Below are positions 10,051 through 18,238 of a DNA stretch of 64,000 nt, one piece after another. Each line of letters begins with the position of its first letter. Positions within the stretch are counted from its first letter, which is position 1. The stretch is from positions 1-64,000 of the forward strand of contig NZ_DATJTC010000025.1 of assembly GCF_035503745.1 (NCBI RefSeq), written 5' to 3'. The notes under the pieces were generated by a model that saw only the letters and a program-made list of their open reading frames with translations, was not told the DNA's origin and did not search any database. Origin of the DNA: Dyella_B sp035503745. GTDB lineage: Bacteria; Pseudomonadota; Gammaproteobacteria; Xanthomonadales; Rhodanobacteraceae. Position numbers and translations under genes: made by a program.

Positions 10051-11845
10051 CAAGCGCGTTGCGTTGTTTTTCGACGACGCGGAGTTGGGAGGTCACCTTC
10101 GCACCGTGCTGGCCGAGCACGGCGCGAAGATCGCGCACGAAGGCCCGCTGAGCAGCTTCGACGAACAACAGCTTCGCCAGGCGGGTGTAGACGTACTGGT
10201 GGTCAATCTTGACGACGCCGTGGACGACGCCACGCTCGACCGCATCTACGGGCTGATCGATGCAGGCAACATGCCGGTCGTGTTCAACGATGCACAGGCC
10301 AGCAAGAGTCTGGACGGCTGGGACCGCGCGCGCTGGGCGCGCCACCTGGTGACGAAGGTGCTCGACTATGACGTCATCGATCCGCCGCGCCCGGATAACG
10401 CGCGGCAGTTCGATGCGCCCGTCGCCGTACCGGTGGAAGCGGAACCGGTGGCGGCGCAGGCGCCGAGCGAGGTGTCCACCGACGCACCGGCCTTGGAGCC
10501 GTTCGATTCGCAGGTTGCCGATCCGGCCGATGAGGTGGCGCTGGTGCACGACCCAGCCAGCCCCGATACCGAAACCCTGGCGGCCGAATTGGAAGCGTTG
10601 CTGGCCTCCGGCGATGCCGAGGATCCGCCGCAAGACGATTTCGGTTCCGGCCTGAAATACAGCGAACACGATCCGCTGCCCGCCTTGCACGATGGCGACT
10701 TTGGCGTGCACGAGGAGGCTGTGCATGTCCATGTGCCCGCCGAAGTGGCGTCATCGGCGCCCTTGCTGGACGAGGATGACGGCATCGTCTTGAAATACGG
10801 CGAGCACGACGCGCTGCCTGAGCTTCACGATGGCGACTTCGGCTCCCACGATGCGGCCATCCATGCCGAAGCCTCCTTCGAACTGGAATCGCCCGCGCCG
10901 CAACCGATCAAGATCGATGCACCGGCATTCCATGCCGATATCGACCATCTGACGCTGGCCGCGCTGGATGACGAAGACTTCACCCCGCCGGCGATTGAAA
11001 AAGCCACGCTTGCGCAGCAGACGCCCACACCCGCCGCGCCGGAATGGGGATTTGTCGAAGACAGCGAACTGAGCCCGCCCATCGCATCGCAAGACACGCC
11101 AGCCAAGCGCTTTGGCGTGGAGAAAGTGAGCGCGGCGGACTATCTGGCGCCGGAGGCCGAGCCGGTGGACGAATCCATCGAGCCGAGCATGTCGCTTGAG
11201 TTGGTGTCGATCGAAGAAGCGATCGCCCCCAGGCAAGAGTATGAGCCGCAGGAAACCCGCCTGGAGGAGCTCGATGCCGCGTTCGCGCGCTTGCTTGTGC
11301 TGGGTGCGGCACGCGACAGCCAAGCCTCGCTTGCGGCGTTCCTGGCAGGCTTGCCGGGCAATCTGCGTTTGCCGATTCTGCTGATCCAGCACCAGAACAG
11401 CACGTCGGCGGACCAGCTGGCGCAGACGTTGGCCAAAGAGAGCCCGCTGCCGGTAAAAGTCGCCGCCGCGGGCATGCGCGCGAAAATGGGCGAAGTGGTG
11501 CTGGTGCCGCGTGGCCAGAACGTGCGCATCCTGCGCGACGGTCGCGTGGAGCTTTCCGCGGCGAACGACGAAGCCAGCGAGCAGACTCCTTCCATCGATA
11601 GCAGTTTCACCATGGCCGCCAATGTGTTCGGGCGCGATACGGTGGCGATCGTCTTTTCAGGCCAAGCCACCGATGCGGTGGCCGGTGCCCAGGCGATTCA
11701 CGATCGCGGTGGACAAGTGTGGGTCGAATCGTCCATCAACGATCACTATGCAGACATGGTGCATGGCGTGCTGGCCGAAAGGCTGGCCAGTTTTTCCGGT
11801 TCGCCGCAGGAGCTTGCGGTGCGGCTGGTCGAGGACTTCCGATGA
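10043..11845 (+). CDS. chpB: ChpB-like CheB-family protein, catalytically degenerate
   Basis: 600 residues in the position of chpB of the Xylella Pil-Chp operon. The N-terminus (1-115) looks like a receiver fold, but N55 stands where the phospho-acceptor Asp is expected (VLVVNLDD). The middle (about 120-410) is acidic, low-complexity linker with two copies of a motif, LKYSEHDPLPALHDGDFG at 204 and LKYGEHDALPELHDGDFG at 250. The C-terminus (about 415-600) is CheB methylesterase-like: His (H450, IQHQ) and Asp (D544, GQATD) of the triad are kept, but the Ser of GTSTGG is Ala (A423, in GAARDS). It may therefore bind PilJ or act as a scaffold rather than demethylate it. Start ATG overlaps chpA. 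Confidence 0.8.
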   Translation: MSDKRVALFFDDAELGGHLRTVLAEHGAKIAHEGPLSSFDEQQLRQAGVDVLVVNLDDAVDDATLDRIYGLIDAGNMPVVFNDAQASKSLDGWDRARWARHLVTKVLDYDVIDPPRPDNARQFDAPVAVPVEAEPVAAQAPSEVSTDAPALEPFDSQVADPADEVALVHDPASPDTETLAAELEALLASGDAEDPPQDDFGSGLKYSEHDPLPALHDGDFGVHEEAVHVHVPAEVASSAPLLDEDDGIVLKYGEHDALPELHDGDFGSHDAAIHAEASFELESPAPQPIKIDAPAFHADIDHLTLAALDDEDFTPPAIEKATLAQQTPTPAAPEWGFVEDSELSPPIASQDTPAKRFGVEKVSAADYLAPEAEPVDESIEPSMSLELVSIEEAIAPRQEYEPQETRLEELDAAFARLLVLGAARDSQASLAAFLAGLPGNLRLPILLIQHQNSTSADQLAQTLAKESPLPVKVAAAGMRAKMGEVVLVPRGQNVRILRDGRVELSAANDEASEQTPSIDSSFTMAANVFGRDTVAIVFSGQATDAVAGAQAIHDRGGQVWVESSINDHYADMVHGVLAERLASFSGSPQELAVRLVEDFR

Positions 11846-12315
11846 GCGAACAGCCACTACCCCGCGAAATCCGTTGCGTGCTTGTGCCGGTGGGCGATCT
11901 GCGCCTGCTGCTGCCCAACGCCACCGTCGCCGAAGTCATCACCCTGACTACGCCCGAGCCCGTGGCCGGCGCTCCGGACTGGTTGCTCGGCCGCATCGCA
12001 TGGCGCGGCTGGCGCGTGCCGCTGGTGTCGTTCACCAAGCTGGCCGGTGCGCCGGAGGGCGATAGCGAATTGTCCATGCGCGTCGCCGTGCTCAAGGCGT
12101 TTGGCGAAAACGCCGAGCTGCCGTTCGTCGCCGTGCTCACCCAGGGCTTTCCGCGCCTGACCACGCTCAATGCGGAGCTGATCATCCCCACGCACGATGG
12201 CAAGCCGTTGCCGCGCGGGGTGAAGGCGCAGGTACTGGTGCGCGACGATGTGGCGATGATTCCGGATCTGGAAGGCATCGAGAGCGACGTCACCCAGTTG
12301 CTGCAGGCGAGCTGA
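11842..12315 (+). CDS. chpC: CheW-like coupling protein ChpC
   Basis: 157-residue CheW-domain protein, similar in length to ChpC of P. aeruginosa (168). The motif LLGRIAWRGWRVPLVSF matches the CheW core strand pair. It probably docks ChpA to PilJ or to other receptors; an orphan chemoreceptor at 58.1-59.7 kb is a possible partner. Its ATG overlaps the chpB stop as ATGA, implying translational coupling, and it is the last gene of the operon. The convergent rsmE ends 80 bases downstream; no strong terminator is visible between them, only a small GGGCC/GGCCC stem. Confidence 0.85.
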   Translation: MSEQPLPREIRCVLVPVGDLRLLLPNATVAEVITLTTPEPVAGAPDWLLGRIAWRGWRVPLVSFTKLAGAPEGDSELSMRVAVLKAFGENAELPFVAVLTQGFPRLTTLNAELIIPTHDGKPLPRGVKAQVLVRDDVAMIPDLEGIESDVTQLLQAS

Positions 12316-12395
12316 TCGCGCGCGGACATCCTCAGCTTGGGCCTGGGCCCGACTGGCGGCGAAGCAAAGACGATCACGGCCAAGATGCGGCGGGC

Positions 12396-13130
12396 TCAAA
12401 AATCCCCATGCAGCGTCTGCAAGGCCGCCAGCGCCGCCAGCCCCGCCGTTTCCGTGCGCAGGATGCGCGGCCCCAGCCGCAGGCCTTGAAAGCCGGCTTC
12501 GCGCAACGCGCCCACGTCGCGTTCGCCCAGGCCACCTTCCGGGCCAACCACCAGCACGCCGCGCGGTGAGCCAAAGCGCACCTCGCGCGTGCGCAGGCTA
12601 CCCTCCGGCAGTAGCGCCAGGCGTTGCGTGTCGTCATCGGCAAGCCCCGCCAGCCATGCCGGCAGTGCCTGCGCCTGCGTCACTTCCGGCACGCGCACGC
12701 GTCCGCTCTGCTCGCAGGCGCTGGCCGCCACCGCGCGCCAGTGTTGCAGGCGTTTCTCCGCGCGCGCGGCGTCGAGCTTCACCTCCGAGCGCTCGGTAAA
12801 CAGCGGGACGATGCGTGCCACGCCCAGTTCCGTAGCCTTTTGCACAATCAGATCCATCTTCTCGCCGCGCGCCACGCCTTGGGCCAGCGTGAGGTGCAGC
12901 GGCGATTCGTTGGCGACCGCTTCACGGTTGTCGATGCGCACCAGCACCTCGCGCTTGCCGACCGCCACGAGCGTTGCGCCATAGTCGTGGCCGTCGCCAT
13001 TGAACATGGTCAGCGTGTCGCCCGCGTTCATGCGCAGCACGCGCGCCACATGCTCGGCCGCTTGCGGCGGCAGCGACACTTCGGTGGATACGGACAAGGG
13101 TTGGTCAAGGTGGATGCGAGTGGTGCGCAT
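12396..13130 (-). CDS. rsmE: 16S rRNA (uracil-1498-N3)-methyltransferase RsmE
   Basis: 244 residues against 243 in E. coli. It has the N-terminal PUA-like domain followed by a SPOUT (trefoil-knot) methyltransferase domain. Diagnostic stretches are ARGEKMDLIVQKATELGV, ACEQSGR, VVGPEGGLGERD and LGPRILRTETAGLAAL. The enzyme uses SAM to methylate N3 of U1498 in 16S rRNA. I start at the ATG complementary to 13128-13130, giving MRTTRIHLDQPL and matching E. coli MRIPRIYHPEPL; another ATG three codons upstream is possible. Upstream in-frame sequence belongs to a repeat element, not to the protein. Confidence 0.95.
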   Translation of the reverse strand: MRTTRIHLDQPLSVSTEVSLPPQAAEHVARVLRMNAGDTLTMFNGDGHDYGATLVAVGKREVLVRIDNREAVANESPLHLTLAQGVARGEKMDLIVQKATELGVARIVPLFTERSEVKLDAARAEKRLQHWRAVAASACEQSGRVRVPEVTQAQALPAWLAGLADDDTQRLALLPEGSLRTREVRFGSPRGVLVVGPEGGLGERDVGALREAGFQGLRLGPRILRTETAGLAALAALQTLHGDF

Positions 13131-13143
13131 ACGGGTCATGCCT

Positions 13144-13303
13144 AGGGCCTGTTTACACTCTTGGCATGGCGCGCGCCAGGAGCCGTTTGCTCGCCAGCCA
13201 AGGAAGAGCGAGGGAGTGTACGTCCGTACACGACTGAGCGATGACCCCGGATGGCGGCCACTCCAACGCGACGCGGGCCACGCCAAGAATGTAAGCAGGC
13301 CCT
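13144..13303. repeat. 160-bp intergenic element with 22-bp terminal inverted repeats
   Basis: The left end (13144-13165, AGGGCCTGTTTACACTCTTG and GC) and the right end (13282-13303) are inverted copies that differ at 2 of 22 positions. A second exact inverted repeat sits in the middle, GTGTACG/CGTACAC at 13216-13231 with a 2-nt loop. The sequence can be read through in several frames but no frame resembles a protein. It looks like a miniature mobile or REP-type element. It lies in the rsmE promoter region, starting 14 bases upstream of the rsmE start codon. The rest of the gap up to 13472 shows nothing further. Confidence 0.7.
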
Positions 13304-13472
13304 GACAAACACGCCATGGAGGATACAACCTGCCTGCGCGGGTTGTTCATTCAGGTGAATGCAGGGCACGGCCAACGCAAAGACGTCTTGCGGCCGCCTT
13401 CGCGCGGGATCAGCATGGGAAGGGTCCACAGCATGCTCGCCATCCCCGCTTGGCGAGCAGGAGGTTGCTCCC

Positions 13473-13808
13473 ATGACCAGGTTCGTCCCACTCGCCGTTC
13501 TGCTGAGCGCCGGTATCGCCGCGACGACCGGTGCCGCTGCGCAAAGCAGCCACTCCAGCGCCAGCCCGGCGGCAGCCGCTCCCGCTCCCGCCACCCGCGC
13601 GCAGGCCCGGCCGTCGCCGATCAAGCCCGGCGACCACAACTGCATCCTCGACACCGGCAGCGCGATTGCGCCCAGGCCGGGTCATTGCCTGCCCGTGATC
13701 GGGCGCAGCTACAGCAAGGACGATATCGACAACACCGGCGAGCGTACGCTGGGGCCGGCGCTGGAGAGGCTGGACCCGAGCATCACCGTTCACGGAGCCG
13801 GCTACTGA
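13473..13808 (+). CDS. Small exported protein of unknown function
   Basis: 111 residues. A signal peptide is clear: a short positive start (MTR), a hydrophobic core and an Ala-rich cleavage region near residue 24 (TTGAAAQ). The mature part starts with a Ser/Ala/Pro-rich linker and ends in a compact segment with two cysteines (HNCILDTGS and PGHCLPVIG) that could form a disulfide in the periplasm. The ATG at 13473 follows AGGAGG at 13459-13464 with ideal spacing, which argues that the gene is real. I do not recognise the family. It converges on bioA with only 4 bases between stops. Confidence 0.7.
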   Translation: MTRFVPLAVLLSAGIAATTGAAAQSSHSSASPAAAAPAPATRAQARPSPIKPGDHNCILDTGSAIAPRPGHCLPVIGRSYSKDDIDNTGERTLGPALERLDPSITVHGAGY

Positions 13809-13812
13809 GGCA

Positions 13813-15177
13813 TCAGGGCTTGACGGCGCATGCGATGCCTTCGAGGGCGACATCCACGAGCCGGTCGATGTCGCTTTCGCTTACCACGTAAGGCGGCATG
13901 AAGTAGACAATGTTGCCAAGCGGGCGCAGCAACGCGCCGTGCTGCAGCCCATGCAGGAACACACGCAGGCCGCGCCGCTCGTCCGCGGGGAAGGGGCGGC
14001 GCGAGGCTTTGTCCGCGACCAGTTCCACCGCGGCGATCATGCCTGACTGGCGCACATCGGCCACGTGCGCATGATCGCGCAGGGGCGCAAGGCGCGCGGC
14101 AAGGTGCGCCGACAACGTGCGATTGCGCTCCAGCACCGGTTCGTCGCGGAAGATCGCCAGCGTTTCCAGTGCGGCGCGGCAAGCCAGCGGATTGCCGGTG
14201 TAGCTGTGCGAGTGCAAAAAGGCTTTGCCGGCACTGTATTGGGCATAAAACGCGTCATAGACGTGCTGTGTCGTCAGCACCACCGACAGCGGCAGCGTGC
14301 CGCCGGTGAGTCCCTTGGACAGGCACATGAAATCGGGTGAGACCTGCGCCTGTTCGCAGGCGAACATCGTGCCGGTGCGGCCGAAGCCCACCGCGATTTC
14401 ATCGGCGATGAAATGCACGTTGTAGCGGTCGCAGAGCTTGCGCAGGCCGGCGAGATAACTGGGGTGATACATGCGCATGCCGCCCGCGCATTGCACCAGC
14501 GGCTCGACGATCACCGCGCACGTTTCGTGCGCATGCCTTTCCAGCAGCAGGCGCATGGCTTCCAATCGGCGTATAGCCGTCTGCTCGGCCGACTCGCCAG
14601 GTTCGCCTTCGTACGCATCGGGCGATGGCGCAAGAATCGGCGTGAGCAATAGCGGCGCATAGGTTTTGCGGTACAGCGCCACATCGCTCACCGACAGCGC
14701 TCCCAGCGTTTCGCCGTGGTAGCTGCCGGTCAGGGCGATGAAGCGCGTCTTTTCGCCGTGCCCTTGGTTCAACCAGTAGTGGAAGCTCATTTTCAGCGCC
14801 ACTTCGACGGCGGCCGAACCGTTGTCGGCAAAGAACACTTTGTCCAGCCCCGCCGGCGTGATCTGGACCAATTGCTCCGCCAACGCGATGGCCGGCGGGT
14901 GCGTGAAGCCGGCGAAGATGACGTGTTCGAGCGTTTTTGCCTGGTCCGCGAGCGCCGACGCGATGCGCGGATTGGCGTGGCCGAACAGGTTGGTCCACCA
15001 CGAGCTAATGCCATCCAGATAGCGGCGCCCGTCGGCATCGATCAGCCAGGGGCCTTCGCCGCGCACGATGGGTACCATCGGAACGCGTTCGTGATCGTGC
15101 ATCTGGGTGCAGGGATGCCAGATGTGCTGCAGGTCGCGCCGGGCGAGGGCGGCGTTGGCTTCGGTGAGGTCGGTCAT
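13813..15177 (-). CDS. bioA: Adenosylmethionine-8-amino-7-oxononanoate aminotransferase
   Basis: 454 residues, class III PLP-dependent aminotransferase. It converts KAPA to DAPA in biotin synthesis using SAM as amino donor. Markers: IWHPCTQM near the start (typical BioA substrate-site region), DGISSWWTN, ADNGSAAVEVALKM, HFIADEIAVGFGRTG and the PLP lysine K288 in CLSKGLTGG. The start ATG (complement 15175-15177) is aligned with other BioA proteins; the open frame extends further upstream but that part is not conserved. No other biotin genes lie in the window. It is divergent from the gspN-like gene with 67 bases between starts. Confidence 0.95.
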   Translation of the reverse strand: MTDLTEANAALARRDLQHIWHPCTQMHDHERVPMVPIVRGEGPWLIDADGRRYLDGISSWWTNLFGHANPRIASALADQAKTLEHVIFAGFTHPPAIALAEQLVQITPAGLDKVFFADNGSAAVEVALKMSFHYWLNQGHGEKTRFIALTGSYHGETLGALSVSDVALYRKTYAPLLLTPILAPSPDAYEGEPGESAEQTAIRRLEAMRLLLERHAHETCAVIVEPLVQCAGGMRMYHPSYLAGLRKLCDRYNVHFIADEIAVGFGRTGTMFACEQAQVSPDFMCLSKGLTGGTLPLSVVLTTQHVYDAFYAQYSAGKAFLHSHSYTGNPLACRAALETLAIFRDEPVLERNRTLSAHLAARLAPLRDHAHVADVRQSGMIAAVELVADKASRRPFPADERRGLRVFLHGLQHGALLRPLGNIVYFMPPYVVSESDIDRLVDVALEGIACAVKP

Positions 15178-15244
15178 CGGGCTATGATCGGGGCAGTGGC
15201 GGTGCCGCTCAAGCGTCACCGTGACCCGGCGCGGAAAAGAGTGG

Positions 15245-16027
15245 ATGAAACAACTGCGTAGCGTACTGGCCGGCCTGGCCGTGCTCGTTCTGGCGGTGGC
15301 TGTGCTGGTGTGGTTCATGCCGGCACGGCTGGCATTGTGGCTGTTGCAATCGCGCCTGCAGGGCGTGCGGCTGAGCGATGTCAGCGGCCTGCTGTGGCAG
15401 GGGCGTGCCGGCCGGGTGTCCGTCCCCGGCCGCGCGCAGTTGGGCAGCGTGGCCTGGACGCTTTCGCGGCGCGCGCTGTGGGGTGACATCCAGCTCGGCC
15501 TTGACCTGCGCCAGCCCCAGTTCCAACTGCAAGGACGGATGCAGCGCCTGTCGTCCCATCTGGACGAGTGGCGCGACGTCACCGTTCACATCGATACCGC
15601 CTTGCTCGGCGTGCAGCCATGGCTGCACGGACAACCGGCGGGCACGTTGGTGCTGCACATTGCACAGGCACAGCTGCAAGGCTATTGGCCGCTGCAGGTG
15701 GATGCGGCCGGGACATGGTCGCAGGCGGCGTTGCGCACGGCAAAGGGGGCGATCGCGTTGGGCAACATGTCCATTCATATCAGCGGAAGGGATGGCGTGT
15801 TGCGGGCAAGCCTGGACGACGATGGAGGCGGTCCCTTACGGACGGCTGGACGGCTATCCTTCAGTCCGCTCGGCTGGGACGTGCAGGTGAATCTGAAGCC
15901 GCGCCGCGACAATCGGGCACTCTTGCACTGGTTGCAGACGTTGGCGCCGCCCGGTCCGGACGGAGGCGTGCAACTGCGCTATCGTGGCGGCCTTAACGCC
16001 TTCAATGAGACGACGGGAAATCCATGA
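15245..16027 (+). CDS. gspN: Type II secretion system protein N (GspN-like)
   Basis: 260 residues with one N-terminal membrane segment (about 8-28) and a periplasmic part rich in beta strands. The pattern LWLLQSRLQGVRLSDVSGLL followed by WQGRAG is typical of the GspN family of T2SS accessory proteins, inner-membrane anchored. No other gsp genes are present, so it is an orphan here; in xanthomonads gspN is often away from the main xps cluster. The ATG at 15245 is used. Its stop overlaps the ATG of the following IMPase-family gene (ATGA), although the two have no obvious functional link. Confidence 0.75.
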   Translation: MKQLRSVLAGLAVLVLAVAVLVWFMPARLALWLLQSRLQGVRLSDVSGLLWQGRAGRVSVPGRAQLGSVAWTLSRRALWGDIQLGLDLRQPQFQLQGRMQRLSSHLDEWRDVTVHIDTALLGVQPWLHGQPAGTLVLHIAQAQLQGYWPLQVDAAGTWSQAALRTAKGAIALGNMSIHISGRDGVLRASLDDDGGGPLRTAGRLSFSPLGWDVQVNLKPRRDNRALLHWLQTLAPPGPDGGVQLRYRGGLNAFNETTGNP

Positions 16028-16803
16028 ACGAGCAGCAATGGGATGCGGCGCTGAGAGCGGCGCGCGAAGCGGCGGAGGCCGCCGCCGAGGTCATCGGCCA
16101 TTACTGGCGCCGTGGCGTGGAAGTGGAGATCAAGTCCGACGCCACGCCCGTCACCGTCGCCGACCGCGAAGCGGAACAGGCGATTCGCGCCGTGCTGGCC
16201 CCCGCGTTGCCGGGGGCGGCGATCTATGGCGAGGAGTTCGGGCTCGATGGCGATCGCGACGGCTTGCTGTGGCTGGTCGATCCGCTCGACGGCACCAAGA
16301 GCTTCGTGCGACGCACGCCCTTTTTTTCCACCCAGATCGCATTGATGCACCGGGGCGAGCTGGTGTTGGGCGTTTCCAGCGCGCCTGTGTACGGCGAAAC
16401 GATGTGGGCGAGCGCGGGCGGCGGCTGCTGGTTCAACGGCGAACGCGTGCACGTGGCGCCGACCCACGACATAGCGCAGACGTCGATCTCCATCGGCAAC
16501 GTCAAGACGCTTACCGGCGATGCGCGCTGGCAGGCGCTGGGGGCACTGATTCGCGACAGCAACCGCATCCGCGGCTACGGCGATTTCTGCCACTACCATC
16601 TGCTGGCGCGCGGCGGCCTGGATCTGGTGATCGAGTCGGACGTGAACATCCTGGACGTCGCGGCGCTGGCGGTGATCGTGCGCGAGGCCGGCGGCGTCTT
16701 CACCGATCTGGAGGGCGGCGCGCTCACGCTAGGCACGCGCAGCGTACTGGCGGGTACCCCGGCCATCCACGCGCAGGCGCTGCGACGGTTTTCCCTTGTC
16801 TGA
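16024..16803 (+). CDS. Inositol monophosphatase-family phosphatase (HisN-like)
   Basis: 259 residues. The metal-binding motifs of the IMPase superfamily are complete: EEFG (about 74), WLVDPLDGTKSF and NILDVAALAVIVREAGG. These enzymes are Mg-dependent, Li-sensitive phosphomonoesterases. The close spacing of GDFCHYHLLARGGLDLVIE with ILDVAAL resembles histidinol-phosphatases of the HisN type more than SuhB, but substrate cannot be read from sequence. It starts inside the gspN stop. A second superfamily member, cysQ, lies two genes downstream with nudE between, so this run looks like a small nucleotide/phosphate housekeeping operon. Confidence 0.85.
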   Translation: MNEQQWDAALRAAREAAEAAAEVIGHYWRRGVEVEIKSDATPVTVADREAEQAIRAVLAPALPGAAIYGEEFGLDGDRDGLLWLVDPLDGTKSFVRRTPFFSTQIALMHRGELVLGVSSAPVYGETMWASAGGGCWFNGERVHVAPTHDIAQTSISIGNVKTLTGDARWQALGALIRDSNRIRGYGDFCHYHLLARGGLDLVIESDVNILDVAALAVIVREAGGVFTDLEGGALTLGTRSVLAGTPAIHAQALRRFSLV

Positions 16804-16832
16804 GCCGTTGCCCGGGCCGTTGCCCGGGCCGG
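16804..16832. repeat. Tandem 12-bp repeat (2.4 copies)
   Basis: GCCGTTGCCCGG occurs twice head to tail (16804-16815, 16816-16827) followed by a partial third copy. It lies immediately after the stop of the phosphatase gene and before nudE. The GCCCGGGC-like parts can form small hairpins. TACAAT at 16851-16856 downstream could be a -10 element that would start nudE mRNA at its ATG (16863), but no -35 box is visible. Confidence 0.55.
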
Positions 16833-16862
16833 GAGTGGGCAAAAAGCCATTACAATGCTCCG

Positions 16863-17420
16863 ATGCCACGCTATCCCATCATCCATGCCACCCGCCAATC
16901 CAACACCAGCAGCTTCCTGCACGTGGAGCAGTTGGACCTGGAATTTTCCAACGGCGAACGCCGCACCTACGAGCGCTTGAAGGGCAGCGGCCTGGGCGCG
17001 GTGATCATCGTGCCGATACTCCAGGACGACACCGTGCTGCTGGTGCGCGAATACGGCGCTGGCGTGGATCGCTATGAACTGGGCCTGCCCAAGGGGCGCC
17101 TGGATCGCGACGAAACGGTAGAGCAGGGCGCCGACCGCGAATTGAAGGAAGAAGTGGGCTACGGCGCGCGCAAACTTAAGATTCTGCACAACCTGTCGCT
17201 GTCGCCCTCGTACATGACGCACATGGCGCACGTGGTGCTGGCGCAGGATCTTTACCCCGAACGCCTGGAGGGCGACGAGCCCGAACCGCTGGAAGTGGTG
17301 CCCTGGAAGCTCGCCGACCTGCATACGCTGGTGGCGCGCGGGGATGTCACCGAAGGCCGCTCCATCGCCGCGTTGTTCCTGGCGCGCGAATACCTGGCTG
17401 GACGGCTTCAGCTATCGTGA
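16863..17420 (+). CDS. nudE: ADP-sugar/ADP compound hydrolase NudE
   Basis: 185 residues (E. coli NudE has 186). The Nudix box is intact: G-x5-E-x7-REL-x-EEVG in GRLDRDETVEQGADRELKEE with VGYG following. NudE hydrolyses ADP-ribose, NADH and diadenosine polyphosphates. The start MPRYPIIHATRQSNTSSFLH agrees with the family. The stop overlaps the GTG of cysQ (GTGA). In many gammaproteobacteria nudE and cysQ are neighbours, which supports both calls. Confidence 0.92.
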   Translation: MPRYPIIHATRQSNTSSFLHVEQLDLEFSNGERRTYERLKGSGLGAVIIVPILQDDTVLLVREYGAGVDRYELGLPKGRLDRDETVEQGADRELKEEVGYGARKLKILHNLSLSPSYMTHMAHVVLAQDLYPERLEGDEPEPLEVVPWKLADLHTLVARGDVTEGRSIAALFLAREYLAGRLQLS

Positions 17421-18238
17421 GCGACCTTTTCGATCATCCGCTGTCGTTGGAAATCGCCGCGCTGGCGCGCCGTGCCGGCGAAGCGATCATGGACGTCTAT
17501 CGCCAAGACTTCGATGTCGAAGTGAAGGACGATCACTCGCCGCTCACCGCCGCCGATCTTGCCGCACAGACGGTGATCGCCGCCGGCCTGGCGCAGCTCG
17601 ATCCGATGCTGCCGCTGGTGTCGGAAGAGGCCAGCCAGCTGCCGTGGGAAACGCGCCGCGGCTGGTCGCGCTACTGGCTGGTCGATCCGCTCGACGGTAC
17701 GCGCGAATTCGTCAAGCGCAACGGCGAATTCACCGTCAACATCGCCATGATCGACAACGGCGAACCGGTGATGGGCGTGGTGCTGGCGCCGGTGACCGGC
17801 GATCTGTTCGCTGCCGTGCGCGGACACGGCGCGTGGTGGCAGCCGCAGGCCGATGACGCCTGGGAGCGCATCTATGCGCGTCAGTTGGCCCATCCGCCCG
17901 TGGCGGCCGGCAGCCGTTCGCACGGCGGCATGGCCGAAGCGGTCATGCGCCGCCTGCTGGGCGAGGACTACCAGTTGCAGCCGCTGGGCTCCTCGCTCAA
18001 GTTCTGCCTTATCGCGCGGGGCGCGGCCGATGCCTACCTGCGGCGCGGGCCGACCAGCGAGTGGGACACCGCCGCGGCGCAATGCGTATTGGAAGAAGCC
18101 GGCGGCGCCGTGCTCGATCTGCAAGGGCGGCCGCTGCGCTACAACCGCGGCGAATCGCTGCTCAATCCCGAATTCCTGGCGGTAGGCGACACCGGTATCG
18201 ACTGGACCGCGCGCATGCGCGATGCCGGCCTGCCATGA
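17417..18238 (+). CDS. cysQ: 3'(2'),5'-bisphosphate nucleotidase CysQ
   Basis: 273 residues, IMPase superfamily. It removes the 3'-phosphate from PAP, a by-product of sulfate assimilation. Motifs: SEEAS (metal ligand), WLVDPLDGTREFVKRNGEF and SEWDTAAAQCVLEEAGG. The REFVKRNGEFTVNIA segment is specific for CysQ. The start is GTG at 17417, inside the nudE stop; the stop overlaps the mazG ATG. The C-terminus is about 25 residues longer than E. coli CysQ. Confidence 0.93.
   Translation: MSDLFDHPLSLEIAALARRAGEAIMDVYRQDFDVEVKDDHSPLTAADLAAQTVIAAGLAQLDPMLPLVSEEASQLPWETRRGWSRYWLVDPLDGTREFVKRNGEFTVNIAMIDNGEPVMGVVLAPVTGDLFAAVRGHGAWWQPQADDAWERIYARQLAHPPVAAGSRSHGGMAEAVMRRLLGEDYQLQPLGSSLKFCLIARGAADAYLRRGPTSEWDTAAAQCVLEEAGGAVLDLQGRPLRYNRGESLLNPEFLAVGDTGIDWTARMRDAGLP

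Noticed and set aside
13142..13654. Minus-strand frames across the repeat after rsmE
   Set aside because: They are made largely of the 160-bp palindromic element and run through the opposite strand of a better supported exported protein gene.
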